Source: Neorhizobium galegae bv. officinalis (GTDB lineage Bacteria > Pseudomonadota > Alphaproteobacteria > Rhizobiales > Rhizobiaceae). Taken from it: DNA of 64,000 bases. Below, one piece after another: positions 17,953-27,137 of the stretch (its first letter is position 1; the number at the start of each line of letters is the position of its first letter). Made by a program: the position numbers and the translations under genes. Where the stretch lies: NCBI GenBank assembly GCA_000985875.1, contig CCRI01000009.1, positions 206,227-270,226 of the forward strand, written 5' to 3'. The notes beneath the pieces are model-generated. The model searched no databases. It was given only the letters and a program-made list of their open reading frames with translations, and was not told the DNA's origin.

Positions 17953-18688
17953 AGAGCGCGTGTCCGTTCACAAAGGAGGAGGCCTTGCTCGACAGGAAAA
18001 CGGCCGCACCGACCAGTTCCTCGACGTCGCCCCAACGGCCCGCAGGAGTCCGCTTCTCCAGCCAGGATGAGAACTCCTCGCTGTCGACCAGTGCCTGGTT
18101 CAACGGGGTCTTGAAGTAGCCGGGCGCAAGCGCATTGATCTGCAGGCCGTGCTTGGCCCAGTCGGTGCACATGCCGCGTGTCAGGTTCTTCACCGCCCCT
18201 TTCGTCGCCGTGTAGGGAGCGATGCCGGGGCGCGCGAGTTCACTCTGCACCGAGGCGATGTTGATGATCTTGCCACGTCCGCGGCTGATCATGTGCTTGG
18301 CCACCGCCTGGCCGACATAAAAGACGCTGGAGACGTTGGTCTTCAACAACTGCTCCCAACGGTCGATGGGGAAATCCTCGAGCGGGCTGCGGAACTGCAT
18401 CCCGGCATTGTTGACCAGGATGTCGATCGCACCGACTTCGGCCTCGATCGCATCGACCCCGCGCTTCACCGCTTCGGCTTCCGTCACGTCGAAGTCAGAT
18501 ACCGAAACCGTCGCACCAGTTTCCTTGAGCTGTCCTGCAGCGATCTCGAGCCTGGCCCTGTCACGGCCGTTCAGAACGATGGAAGCTCCGTGTTCCGCGA
18601 GGCCCCTGGCAAGCGCAAAGCCGATACCCTGCGACGATCCCGTTACCAGGGCTCTGGATCCTGTCAGATCGAAAAGTGGATAAGCCAT
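17921..18688 (-). CDS. idnO: Gluconate 5-dehydrogenase-like SDR
   Basis: This 255-residue short-chain dehydrogenase resembles IdnO, which reduces 5-ketogluconate to gluconate. The cofactor motif is VTGSSQGIGFALARGLAEHG, NNAG follows near residue 90, and the catalytic Ser (ASVQS) and YTATK are near 145-160. The C-terminal GHALYVDGGITTSL is typical of this branch. With idnD and gntK it makes a complete idonate-to-6-phosphogluconate route. It starts 9 bases after the aldolase gene and overlaps gntK. Confidence 0.87.
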   Translation of the reverse strand: MAYPLFDLTGSRALVTGSSQGIGFALARGLAEHGASIVLNGRDRARLEIAAGQLKETGATVSVSDFDVTEAEAVKRGVDAIEAEVGAIDILVNNAGMQFRSPLEDFPIDRWEQLLKTNVSSVFYVGQAVAKHMISRGRGKIINIASVQSELARPGIAPYTATKGAVKNLTRGMCTDWAKHGLQINALAPGYFKTPLNQALVDSEEFSSWLEKRTPAGRWGDVEELVGAAVFLSSKASSFVNGHALYVDGGITTSL

Positions 18689-18697
18689 GCGAGCCCC

Positions 18698-19399
18698 CTA
18701 CCGCGCCAGCGTCTGTTTGATGCCCGCGATGCCGCGTCGCAGGAAAGGATCCGTGTGGATGTAGAAGAACTGGACGCCCTTCTCCAGCCAGTGTGGCAGC
18801 TCTTCGGCGGTGGCGAGAGTCCCCGGGATCCTACCTGCCGCACGGATCTTGTCGACGGCCACGGCGACCTTCTCCATGACGGCGGCGGGGCGCGGCTCGC
18901 CGAACGGCGGCGCAGGCGGGTAGCCCATGTTTTGCGACAGGTCGCCAGGACCGATGAAGAACACGTCGATGCCTTCGACAGTCAGCATCTCGTCGAGATT
19001 GTCGATCGCATCCACCGTCTCGATCATGGCAACGACGAGGCGTTTATCGTAGTCGGAGGGGAGCGCATACCGGACCGCATCCACGACAGCACGGGCCTGT
19101 TGGGCCGTGTCGATCATGGGAACCATGATGCCGTCGGCTCCGGCATTGAGATAGCGGATGATCAGCGGCCGCTCGTGGGAGTGGGGTCGGACGATCTCCG
19201 CGCCGCCGACCGAGCGGACGATCTGCCCGGTGCTGCGCACGTCCTCGAAGCTCCAGGTGCCGTGCTCGCAGTCGACGAAGACCGAGTCCGCGCCAAGTTC
19301 GATCAGGCGTCCCGCCAGGCCGGAGGACGCATGGTGGGTGTTGTACATGGTGATCGCCTCGCCGGCCAAAAGCCGCGACCGCAACTTCGCTCCGTTCAT
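18698..19399 (-). CDS. HpcH/HpaI-type class II aldolase
   Basis: This 233-residue protein belongs to the HpcH/HpaI family of metal-dependent aldolases that cleave 4-hydroxy-2-oxo acids to pyruvate and an aldehyde. Key segments are VFVDCEHGTWSFEDVR, MIETVDAIDNLDEML (metal-ligand Glu) and VFFIGPGDLSQNMG (metal-ligand Asp). The family usually spans about 250 residues. Start ATG 19399 follows GGGAGG; the further upstream frame (to 19552) is the tail of the SDR gene. The substrate is unknown, probably a sugar-acid derived keto-hydroxy acid given the neighbours. Confidence 0.87.
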   Translation of the reverse strand: MNGAKLRSRLLAGEAITMYNTHHASSGLAGRLIELGADSVFVDCEHGTWSFEDVRSTGQIVRSVGGAEIVRPHSHERPLIIRYLNAGADGIMVPMIDTAQQARAVVDAVRYALPSDYDKRLVVAMIETVDAIDNLDEMLTVEGIDVFFIGPGDLSQNMGYPPAPPFGEPRPAAVMEKVAVAVDKIRAAGRIPGTLATAEELPHWLEKGVQFFYIHTDPFLRRGIAGIKQTLAR

Positions 19400-19413
19400 G
19401 ATGTCCTCCCGGT

Positions 19414-20217
19414 TTAATTCTTTGGCATGTCCGGCGTGTCGGCCGGCGCGCCGACCCAGCGTGCGACTTCGATGTCGGCGGATGTGTCCCGCATGAGCGT
19501 CGGGCAGATGTGGAGCTCGGGAATGACCGCGCTCCTGTTCAGGCTGGCGCAAAGGTGGATCGCCCGAGCGACGTCATGCGGATCCATCATGACGGCCCGC
19601 TCGGCGTCCAGTGGTGGTCTCGCTCGGTTATCCATGATCGGCGTGTTCGTCTCGCCGGGCAGGATCGTCGTCGCCCGGATGCCCTGGTTGCGGTAGGTGT
19701 TGTGAACGAACGTCATGAAGTTCTTCACGCCCGCCTTCGCCGCGCCATAGGCCGCGCCCCCCAGAAGGTTCGGATTGACGACGGCGAGCGACGACACGGT
19801 AATGATCGTGCCCTCGCCTCTTGCTATCATCTCCGGAAGCACGGCCTGGGTGAGATTGAACACGGCCGTCAGGTTGACGTTGATGGTCGAGTTCCATTCC
19901 TCTTCGCTGAGGAAGCGCGCGTTCAGTACCTTGCTGGCGCTTCCCGCATTGTTCACGAGGATGTCGACCGCGCCGATGCCATCCTTGATCCATTTCACGG
20001 TCTCGAAGATCGAGTCGCGGGATTCGATGTCGAGAACCCGGGCGAACGCTTTGCCCTTCGCCTTCTCGATCAGTGATGCGACCTCGCGCAACGGTTCGAG
20101 GCGGCGACCGGTGAGGACGACGGTTGCGCCGTCCTTCGCCAGCAGGAGAGCGGTCTCACGACCGATCCCCGATCCTGCGCCGGTCACCAGCGCGATCTTT
20201 CCATCCAGAAGTCCCAT
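19414..20217 (-). CDS. Short-chain dehydrogenase/reductase
   Basis: This 267-residue SDR has VTGAGSGIGRETALLL at the cofactor site, NNAG near 90, and the Ser-Tyr-Lys triad in VSSLAVVNPN and AAYGAAKAG. Its precise substrate cannot be read. The C-terminal 40 residues (ELHICPTLMRDTSADIEVARWV) are unusual and hydrophilic. It lies between the hyuB and aldolase genes with 9- and 14-base gaps, so it belongs to the same operon. Confidence 0.85.
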   Translation of the reverse strand: MGLLDGKIALVTGAGSGIGRETALLLAKDGATVVLTGRRLEPLREVASLIEKAKGKAFARVLDIESRDSIFETVKWIKDGIGAVDILVNNAGSASKVLNARFLSEEEWNSTINVNLTAVFNLTQAVLPEMIARGEGTIITVSSLAVVNPNLLGGAAYGAAKAGVKNFMTFVHNTYRNQGIRATTILPGETNTPIMDNRARPPLDAERAVMMDPHDVARAIHLCASLNRSAVIPELHICPTLMRDTSADIEVARWVGAPADTPDMPKN

Positions 20218-20226
20218 GTCGTCCCC

Positions 20227-21903
20227 CTATTCCGCGGCCACTGCGACCGGGCCAGAATAGCCGTAAACGTCCTTGGCCGCCTTCGGCGAAATCAAGCTCT
20301 CCTGAAGATCCTGCTCGATGAGTTCGCGGGAGCGTTCTGTTGCCCGGCCCCAGCCGCCGCCACCGGGGGTCTCGACCTCGAGGCGCTCGCCAGTCTTCAG
20401 CGTGACCTTGCCCTTCGGGAAATGCGGTTTGCCCTCCTTCATGACCTTACCAGCCGTGCCGTTCTGGCCCTCTACGACGCCGAAGCACGGGTGGCGGACG
20501 CGTTCCGATGCAAGGTAGATGCTCATAGGGTTCTTGCCGAGATTGCGCAGGGTGACCCGCTGCCCGAGACCGCCGCGATGTTTTCCAGCACCGCCCGAGT
20601 CGGCGATCAGTTCCTTGCGCTCGGTCAGGACAGGAACGGCGACTTCGAACATCTCGATGGCCGTCACCTTGCAGTTCGACGGGAAGCTGAGCGTATCGAG
20701 ACCGTCGAATTCGGCGCGCGCACCCTGCCCGCCATGGAAGTTCTGAACAGAGCCGTACTGCGAGCCGTCATTGCGCTGACCGACGCAGTTGGCAGCCCAG
20801 ATCGGAGCACCGCCGCTGTCGCCCATGACCTTGTCCGGAACGACTCTTTCGAGCGCCTTGAAGATCAACGACGGAATAACGTGCCCTATGAGATTGCGCG
20901 AGTTGCCCGCCGTCCACTGCTGCGGATTGAGGATGGAGCCCAGTGGAGCCTCGTCCGTGATCGGCACGATGCAGCCTTCGTTGTTCGGGGTTTCCGGATC
21001 GAGCAGGCACTTCAGCGCGTAGACGGAATGGGCGTAGCGATAGTTCGTCCGGCAGTTGATCGAATGCAGGACCTGATCTGAGGTGCCGGTATAGTCGACA
21101 TGGATGGAGTCATCCCTGACGACGACCGATGCCTTCAGCGTGACGTCGACATCGTAGCCGTCCAGCAGCACTTCCGCGCTATAAGTGCCGTTCGGCCATT
21201 CCCTGATCGCCTTGCGCGTCTGCGCCTCGGAACGGGAATGGATGGCCGTGGCCAGACCTTCGACATCGTCGAGGCCGTATTCGTCGAGGAACTTCACCAG
21301 CTCCCGGCCCATGACGTTGTTGGCTGCAATCATCGACTCGAGGTCGCCCCGCACTTCGGTGGGAAGGCGCACGGAGGCTGCGATGATGTCGAATACATCC
21401 TCGTTCGGGACGCCAGCCTTCAGCAGCTTCACGATCGGGAAGCGAATGCCTTCGGCGAAGATGTCGCTTGCTTCAGAGTGAAGCGGCGCGCCGCCGATGT
21501 CCGGCAGATGGGCGATGGAGCCCGCATAGGCGACGACCTTGCCGTTCTTGAAGATCGGCGTGATCATCGTCACGTCCGGAAGGTGGCCCGTGCCGATTTC
21601 GGGATCGTTGGTGGCGAGGACATCACCCTCCACAAGCTTATCGGCCGGAAACTTCGGCAGGAAGTAGCCCTGTGCCGCAGCCGGAAGGGAAGTGATGAAG
21701 ACGGGGATTGACCAGGTGCACTGGGCAAGTGCTCTGCCCTTCGCGTCGAGGAGAACAGTGACATAGTCGTGGTTCTCGCGGACGATCGGCGAAAAGGCCG
21801 TCTTTCCGAGTACGTTGTCGGCCTGGTCCGCGATGAAGATAAGGCGGTTCCACATGACCTGCAGGTTGATCGGGTCGTTGAAGTCCGTGGCGGGTTTCGA
21901 CAT
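20227..21903 (-). CDS. Hydantoinase/oxoprolinase subunit B
   Basis: This 558-residue protein matches the hydantoinase B/oxoprolinase family (N-methylhydantoinase B), the partner of subunit A in ATP-dependent opening of cyclic amides such as hydantoins or 5-oxoproline. Landmarks are DYVTVLLDAKGRALAQ, TNDPEIGTGHLPDVTMITP, the NCRTNYRYAH region, and the C-terminal EVETPGGGGWG. The catalytic N-terminal half and metal site are intact by eye. It starts 11 bases downstream of subunit A on the same strand. Which cyclic substrate is used cannot be told. Confidence 0.9.
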   Translation of the reverse strand: MSKPATDFNDPINLQVMWNRLIFIADQADNVLGKTAFSPIVRENHDYVTVLLDAKGRALAQCTWSIPVFITSLPAAAQGYFLPKFPADKLVEGDVLATNDPEIGTGHLPDVTMITPIFKNGKVVAYAGSIAHLPDIGGAPLHSEASDIFAEGIRFPIVKLLKAGVPNEDVFDIIAASVRLPTEVRGDLESMIAANNVMGRELVKFLDEYGLDDVEGLATAIHSRSEAQTRKAIREWPNGTYSAEVLLDGYDVDVTLKASVVVRDDSIHVDYTGTSDQVLHSINCRTNYRYAHSVYALKCLLDPETPNNEGCIVPITDEAPLGSILNPQQWTAGNSRNLIGHVIPSLIFKALERVVPDKVMGDSGGAPIWAANCVGQRNDGSQYGSVQNFHGGQGARAEFDGLDTLSFPSNCKVTAIEMFEVAVPVLTERKELIADSGGAGKHRGGLGQRVTLRNLGKNPMSIYLASERVRHPCFGVVEGQNGTAGKVMKEGKPHFPKGKVTLKTGERLEVETPGGGGWGRATERSRELIEQDLQESLISPKAAKDVYGYSGPVAVAAE

Positions 21904-21914
21904 CTGGGTACCCC

Positions 21915-23978
21915 TTAGTGAAGGTTGATCACGAGGTTGCCATGGGCATCCACGTGGAAAACGCCGCTCGGACCGACGACCGCGGTCGACTCGCGCTGCT
22001 CGACGATCGCCGGTCCCTTGACCTCATGGCCGACGGGAAGCTTGTAGTGATCGTAGACGGTGGTGTCGGTGAAGGTGCCGAGCTCCTGGAAGTAGACCTG
22101 GCGGCTTCCCTTCCTGGCATCTGCGGTGACGGTCTCGTGCGGACGCGTGACCTGGTCCTTCTCGCCGCTGGCCCGTAGCCGCCAGGTGATGACTTCGAGG
22201 GGAGCGGCGACCGTCCGGCCAAACAGCTCGCGGTATAGCTTGAAGAATGTGTTCCGCAATTCCGTCAGGAACGCTTCCTCGGGAAGGCTCCGGTCCGGAA
22301 GAACGATCGTGATCTCATGACCCTGACCAACATGGCGCATGTCGACGGTGTAGCGGTTGGTGATCGTTTCCTTCGGCACGCCTGCAGCCGACACGACCTC
22401 CGCGCCCTGCGCGGCCAGGTCGTCGAGCAGACGGTTCATAGCATCGACATCCCATGCATCGACCGCCATCGGGTGGCTTGCTGAAAGGTCCACCGCCACC
22501 GGGGCGATGAGCAGGCCGATCGCCGAGCTCACCCCTGCCCCTGTCGGGCAGATGATCCGTGAGATCCCGAGTTTGCGGGCAATACCGTAGGCGTGAACCG
22601 GGCCCGCACCACCGAAGGCCACCATCGGCAGCGACCGGGGATCAACGCCAAGGTCAGTCGCATGCATCGCGGCTGCCTTGCTCATGGATTCGTTGACTAG
22701 GTCGTGGATTCCCCATGCGCAACGCTCGACGGATACATCGAGCGAGTCCGCGAGCTTGGTCATCGCCTCGCGGGCCGCGTCCTTCGACACCTTGAACGAA
22801 CCGCCGACGAAGGATTCCGTGCCCATGTAGCCTAGCAGGATGTCGGCGTCCGTCACGGTCGGCTGCGTCCCACCGCGCTGGTACGCGGCCGGACCCGGCA
22901 TGGCTCCTGCCGAATGCGGGCCGACGTCGAGAAGGCCCAGCGGGTTCTTGGCGGCGATCGATCCACCGCCTGCACCGATCTCGATCATCTGGATCGACTG
23001 TATCTTGAGCGGAAAGCCGGAACCCTTGCGGAAGCGCTGGTAGTGTGCGACCTCGAGATCGGTACCGACGTTCGGCTCGCCGTTAGGGATCAGGCAGAGC
23101 TTGGCGGTCGTGCCACCCATGTCGAAGGAGAGGACGCTGTCCTCGCCCGCGGTCCGTCCGAACTCGGCAGCGGCGACGGCGCCAGCGGCCGGGCCGGATT
23201 CGATGAGACGGACAGGAAGCTCCGCAGCGCGGCGGCTCGGCACGAGCCCGCCGGACGATGTCATCCAGAGAACTTGGCGGTCAATGCCTCTGGCCGCGAA
23301 CTCCCGCTGCAGATGGGCGACGTGTCCGGCCATCTGCGGGCGGGTATAGGCGTTGACCACGGTCGTCGAAGCGCGGTCGAACTCGCGCATTTCCGGGCAG
23401 ACCTCGGAGGAGAGCGAGACGAAGATGTCCGGATCTTCTTCGCGGATGAGAGCGGCGACGCGCTGCTCGTGCTGCGGATACTTGTATGCATGCAGAAGGC
23501 AGACAGCGACGGAACGGATGCCCTTTTCTTTCAGGCGCCCGGCGATCTCGCGGACGGTCTCTTCCTTGAGTTCGGTCATGACGGAGCCATCGGCGGCGAT
23601 GCGTTCCCGTGCACCGTAGCTGTTCGAACGCGTGACGAGCGGATCTGGATACTTGATATTCAGATCATAGAGGTCGTAGCGTCCCTCGTTCCGGATCCGG
23701 AGCATGTCCTGAAAACCGTCCGTGGTGACGAAGCCGGTCTCGACGCCCTTGCGCTCCAGCACGGCGTTGGTGACCACCGTCGTCGCACCGAGTACCTGGA
23801 GGTTTTCGATCGAGATCACATCGGCAAACTTCTCGAGAAGTTCGGACACGCCCTGGACAACAGCTTCGGCCGGATTCCTGGGAGTGCTGAGGACCTTGTG
23901 GAGATGCAGATCACCTTTGTCGTCGAGAAGCGCGAAGTCGGTGAACGTACCGCCAGTGTCGAAAGCCAGTTTTGCCAT
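21915..23978 (-). CDS. Hydantoinase/oxoprolinase subunit A
   Basis: This 687-residue protein is the actin-like ATPase subunit of the hydantoinase/oxoprolinase family. It begins FDTGGTFTDFALLDDKGD, the family phosphate-binding motif, and has FDMGGTTAKLCL in the second lobe and the VAFGGAGPVHAYG loop. The C-terminal domain has GHEITIVLPDRS. The chosen start is ATG 23978 after GAGGGA, giving a typical N-terminus; the frame could extend to 24017. It is the first gene of the operon and lies downstream of the operator at 24076-24123. Confidence 0.92.
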   Translation of the reverse strand: MAKLAFDTGGTFTDFALLDDKGDLHLHKVLSTPRNPAEAVVQGVSELLEKFADVISIENLQVLGATTVVTNAVLERKGVETGFVTTDGFQDMLRIRNEGRYDLYDLNIKYPDPLVTRSNSYGARERIAADGSVMTELKEETVREIAGRLKEKGIRSVAVCLLHAYKYPQHEQRVAALIREEDPDIFVSLSSEVCPEMREFDRASTTVVNAYTRPQMAGHVAHLQREFAARGIDRQVLWMTSSGGLVPSRRAAELPVRLIESGPAAGAVAAAEFGRTAGEDSVLSFDMGGTTAKLCLIPNGEPNVGTDLEVAHYQRFRKGSGFPLKIQSIQMIEIGAGGGSIAAKNPLGLLDVGPHSAGAMPGPAAYQRGGTQPTVTDADILLGYMGTESFVGGSFKVSKDAAREAMTKLADSLDVSVERCAWGIHDLVNESMSKAAAMHATDLGVDPRSLPMVAFGGAGPVHAYGIARKLGISRIICPTGAGVSSAIGLLIAPVAVDLSASHPMAVDAWDVDAMNRLLDDLAAQGAEVVSAAGVPKETITNRYTVDMRHVGQGHEITIVLPDRSLPEEAFLTELRNTFFKLYRELFGRTVAAPLEVITWRLRASGEKDQVTRPHETVTADARKGSRQVYFQELGTFTDTTVYDHYKLPVGHEVKGPAIVEQRESTAVVGPSGVFHVDAHGNLVINLH

Positions 23979-24075
23979 ATTTCCCTCGATGCGACTTGCA
24001 CGGCGGCTAAGCGCCATGGCCGAGGCCGACTGGTTCGACCCCTTTATCTGTCATGAGGTTAGGCGACGGTGGTTC

Positions 24076-24123
24076 GTGTTGGCCAACACAACTACGGTCT
24101 GCCGCCATAGAGTTTGCTTATGG
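24076..24123 (-). promoter_or_regulatory. LysR-type operator upstream of the hydantoinase operon
   Basis: Two symmetric elements lie here. 24076-24089 is a perfect 14-base palindrome GTGTTGGCCAACAC. 24105-24123 is an inverted repeat, read on the transcribed strand as CCATAAGCAAACTCTATGG, with the T-N11-A LysR spacing (ATAAG...CTCTAT). The block sits between the LysR stop (24129) and subunit A (start 23978). Its close copy is at 31128-31172 before the ABC importer operon. Confidence 0.7.
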
Positions 24124-24128
24124 CAAAA

Positions 24129-25067
24129 TCAGGTAGGGCGGATGCCCGGCTGGCTGCTGCTGATCAGCTTCCCCACGACGTCCAGCAATACGGAACGTGC
24201 CGCGAGTGCGGGCTCGGAGAGGGGCAGGTGATCCGAGACACACAGCGAAACGGTGGCGTCGATCACGGGTGTCGTCAGACGGCGGATCTGGGCTCCCGCA
24301 AAGGTCGGCGCGTCGGTCACGACCGATCCTGGCAGGATCGTGGATCCCAGTCCGTCGAGCACGGCGGCGCCGAGTGCAGGCACCGACTCGATCTCTGCAA
24401 CCACGTCAGGTTCGGATCTCGCGCGGCTCATGCCCTCATCGATAAGGCGTCTGAGGAAATGGGTTTTGCTCGGAAGGAGAAGAGGGGCACCATCCAGAGC
24501 CGATAGCGGCAGTGGTTCACCGGGTTCGCCCGGCAACACCAGATCTGCCGGTGAAACCAAAAACATCTCCTCACGAAACAACGGCTGGAGCGACACGCCC
24601 TTGATGGGATTCGACGTGTAGATCAGCGCCATGTCCATCCTCCCGGTCATGATCAGCTCGCTCAAGATATGGCCGAAGCTGTCGTTGATATGAACGATGA
24701 TCTGCGGATATCTGGCTCTCATCTCCTTGAGCAGTGGCAGGGAGAGCGAGCTGGAGGAGGAATACGTTGCAAGTCCGATAGACACGCGTCCGGCGACAGA
24801 TTTCGCGGACTGGTCGATCTCGACCGACGCCTGGTCGATCTGCTTCAGCATGATCTGCGCGTGGCGATACAGGATGAGCCCGGCTTCCGTCGGGGTTATG
24901 CCGACATTGCTGCGAATGAGGAGCTGGTGTTTGAAGTGCTGCTCGAGAGAAGCGATCTGCTGCGAGAGTGCTGGCTGGGCGACGCGAAGAATGCTCGCCG
25001 CACGGGAGACGCTTCCCGTGTCGATGATCTTGACGAAACTCTTGAGTTTCTTGAAATCGACGCTCAT
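24129..25067 (-). CDS. LysR regulator of the hydantoinase/ABC regulon
   Basis: This 312-residue LysR-type regulator has the winged helix at residues 5-65 (LKSFVKIIDTGSVSRAASIL, then LRVAQPALSQQIASLEQHF) and a ligand-binding domain of the Nac/CysB-like type (MDMALIYTSNP). It lies between two operons that share an operator, so it is probably their common activator. The gene is 81 bases downstream of the aminotransferase gene and could be read through from the ABC operon. The effector ligand is not identifiable. Confidence 0.9.
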   Translation of the reverse strand: MSVDFKKLKSFVKIIDTGSVSRAASILRVAQPALSQQIASLEQHFKHQLLIRSNVGITPTEAGLILYRHAQIMLKQIDQASVEIDQSAKSVAGRVSIGLATYSSSSSLSLPLLKEMRARYPQIIVHINDSFGHILSELIMTGRMDMALIYTSNPIKGVSLQPLFREEMFLVSPADLVLPGEPGEPLPLSALDGAPLLLPSKTHFLRRLIDEGMSRARSEPDVVAEIESVPALGAAVLDGLGSTILPGSVVTDAPTFAGAQIRRLTTPVIDATVSLCVSDHLPLSEPALAARSVLLDVVGKLISSSQPGIRPT

Positions 25068-25148
25068 GCCCGTGGTTCCAATGCCTTTTGGCCGAAACCT
25101 AAGACCAGCGGGAACGGCTTAGCAACCCCTCCCGCCGGAAGCTTCTTT

Positions 25149-26357
25149 TTAGATCAGCGCCTTCACCGCCTTTTCGATCCTGTCGCAGGCTTCCGTGATG
25201 GCCTCCATGGACGTTGCGAATGAAAGGCGGAAGTAGGGAGACAATCCATATGCTGCTCCCTGGAGTGCAGCCACGCCGACGCCGTCCAGAAGATAGAGAA
25301 CGAAGTCGAGGTCGTTCTCGACGACCTTCCCGTCCGGCGTCTTCTTGCCGATCACGCCGCCGCAGTTCGGATAAAGGTAGAACGCGCCGTCGGGGACGAG
25401 GCACGAGAGGCCCGGTATCGCGTTCAGCCTGGCGCAGGCGTAGTCCCGGCGGTTCTTGTAGACCCTGACGCTGTCCGTGATGAAGGTCTGGTCATTGGCA
25501 AGCGCGAAGGCTGCAGCCGCCTGGCTGACCGAGGACGGGCAGGACGACATCTGCGACTGTAGCTTGTTGATCGCGGCGATCAGAGGTGCAGGACCGGCAG
25601 CGTAGCCGATGCGCCATCCGGTCATCGCGTAGGACTTCGACACGCCATTGGTCAGAAGTACGCGATCCTTCAGCTCCGGGACGACAGCGGCAAGGGTAGT
25701 CATCGGTTCGTCCTTGAACCAGACCTGGTCGTAGATGTCGTCGGAAAGAACGAAGACCTGCGGATGACGCAGCAGCACCTTGCCAAGCGCATCGAGCTCG
25801 CTCCTGCTGTATGCCGCTCCCGTTGGATTGGAAGGCGAATTGAGAATGAGCCACAGCGTCTTGGGCGTGATCGCCTTCTCTAGGGCTTCCGGCGTGAGCT
25901 TGAAGCCGGTCTCCTGAGGGCACTGTACGATGACAGGCTTGCCTTCATTGGCGATGACCATATCTGGATACGAGACCCAGTAGGGTGCCGGGATGATGAC
26001 TTCTGCGTCGTTCTCGACGCTTGCCATCAGTGCAAGGAACAGGATCTGCTTCGCGCCGCCGCCGACGCAGATCTCGTTGTCGGAATAGGTGAGGCCGAGG
26101 CGGCGCTGGAAGTCGCCGATAATCGCCTTTCGGAGCGCAGGCGTGCCGTTGACTGCCGTGTACTTCGTTTCGCCCCGGTCGATCGCGGCGTGTGCCGCCG
26201 CCTTGACGTTCTCGGGCGTGTCGAAGTCCGGCTCGCCGACCGTAAGATCGACGATGTCGCGGCCTGCCGCTTTCAGTTCCCGTGCACGGGCGGAAGCCGC
26301 GGTGCTCGGAGAAACCTTGATTCTGGACACGCGCGATGCGGGCACGAAAGTGCTCAT
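25149..26357 (-). CDS. aatA: Class I aminotransferase (aspartate-type)
   Basis: This 402-residue PLP enzyme is a class I aminotransferase of the alphaproteobacterial aspartate aminotransferase type. It has NSPSNPTGAAYSRSELDAL, the PLP lysine in NGVSKSYAMTGWRIGY near residue 240, and the carboxylate-binding Arg in FRLSFATSMEA near 380. It would transaminate an imported amino acid with 2-oxoglutarate or oxaloacetate. It starts (ATG 26357 after GAGGAAG) 36 bases after livF in the same direction, so it belongs with the transporter. aatA is a family guess; the true substrate is unknown. Confidence 0.83.
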   Translation of the reverse strand: MSTFVPASRVSRIKVSPSTAASARARELKAAGRDIVDLTVGEPDFDTPENVKAAAHAAIDRGETKYTAVNGTPALRKAIIGDFQRRLGLTYSDNEICVGGGAKQILFLALMASVENDAEVIIPAPYWVSYPDMVIANEGKPVIVQCPQETGFKLTPEALEKAITPKTLWLILNSPSNPTGAAYSRSELDALGKVLLRHPQVFVLSDDIYDQVWFKDEPMTTLAAVVPELKDRVLLTNGVSKSYAMTGWRIGYAAGPAPLIAAINKLQSQMSSCPSSVSQAAAAFALANDQTFITDSVRVYKNRRDYACARLNAIPGLSCLVPDGAFYLYPNCGGVIGKKTPDGKVVENDLDFVLYLLDGVGVAALQGAAYGLSPYFRLSFATSMEAITEACDRIEKAVKALI

Positions 26358-26393
26358 TGGACTTCCTCGTTTATATGGAGTGATATTCGACCG

Positions 26394-27137
26394 TCAGTGG
26401 ACCGCTTCGGTCTCGCCGCGCATCTTCCCGGTCAGGAAGAGCTCGCCGAGTTCGTCATGGGTGATGTCCTTCGGCAACCCGTCCCAGATGACTTTGCCTA
26501 GCCTCAGGATGACCGCGCGCTGGGCGACCTCCATAGCTTTCTTGGTATTCTGCTCGACCAGCAGGATCGTCATCCCGTCGGCATGGAGTCGGAGCAGTTC
26601 GTCGAACACGATGCCGATCGCTGCGGGCGAGAGTCCGACCGACGGCTCGTCAACCAGCAGGACCTTCGGTCGCTGCAGGACGGCCATGGCGACCTCGAGC
26701 AGTTGCTGCTCGCCGCCGGACATGTTGCCAGCCAGCGTGGCGCGTCGTTTCTTCAGGATCGGGAACAGGTCGTAGACGTAGTCGCGGTCGGCTTTGACTT
26801 TCGCATCGCGGAGCGTATAGGCCGCCATCTGAAGATTCTCGTCGACGCTCATGACGGGGAAGTTGCAGCGGCCCTGCGGTACGAACGAGATCCCCTCGCC
26901 CAGGATCGCCCTCGACTTTTGTCCGGCGATGTTCTTGCCGCGCCAATCGATGTTGCCGCCCTTGATAGTGGTCATGCCATAGAGCGTCTTCAGCAGTGTC
27001 GACTTGCCTGCGCCGTTCGGACCCATGAGAGCCACGAACTGACCCCCGGGCACGTCGAGATCGACGCCGTTGAGGATGTCCAGATTGCCATAGCCTGCCC
27101 GCAGGTCGCGGATCAAAAGGTTTGTCTTAGCCTCCAA
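26394..27137 (-). CDS. livF: Branched-chain-type ABC importer ATPase LivF
   Basis: This 247-residue ATPase is one of two energising subunits of a HAAT/Liv-type importer. Walker A is GPNGAGKSTLLKTLYG near residue 37, the signature is MSGGEQQLLEVAMA, and Walker B is KVLLVDEPSVGLSP. Overlap with livG is 11 bases. The Liv family covers branched-chain amino acids, amides, urea and other small polar compounds. Confidence 0.93.
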   Translation of the reverse strand: MEAKTNLLIRDLRAGYGNLDILNGVDLDVPGGQFVALMGPNGAGKSTLLKTLYGMTTIKGGNIDWRGKNIAGQKSRAILGEGISFVPQGRCNFPVMSVDENLQMAAYTLRDAKVKADRDYVYDLFPILKKRRATLAGNMSGGEQQLLEVAMAVLQRPKVLLVDEPSVGLSPAAIGIVFDELLRLHADGMTILLVEQNTKKAMEVAQRAVILRLGKVIWDGLPKDITHDELGELFLTGKMRGETEAVH

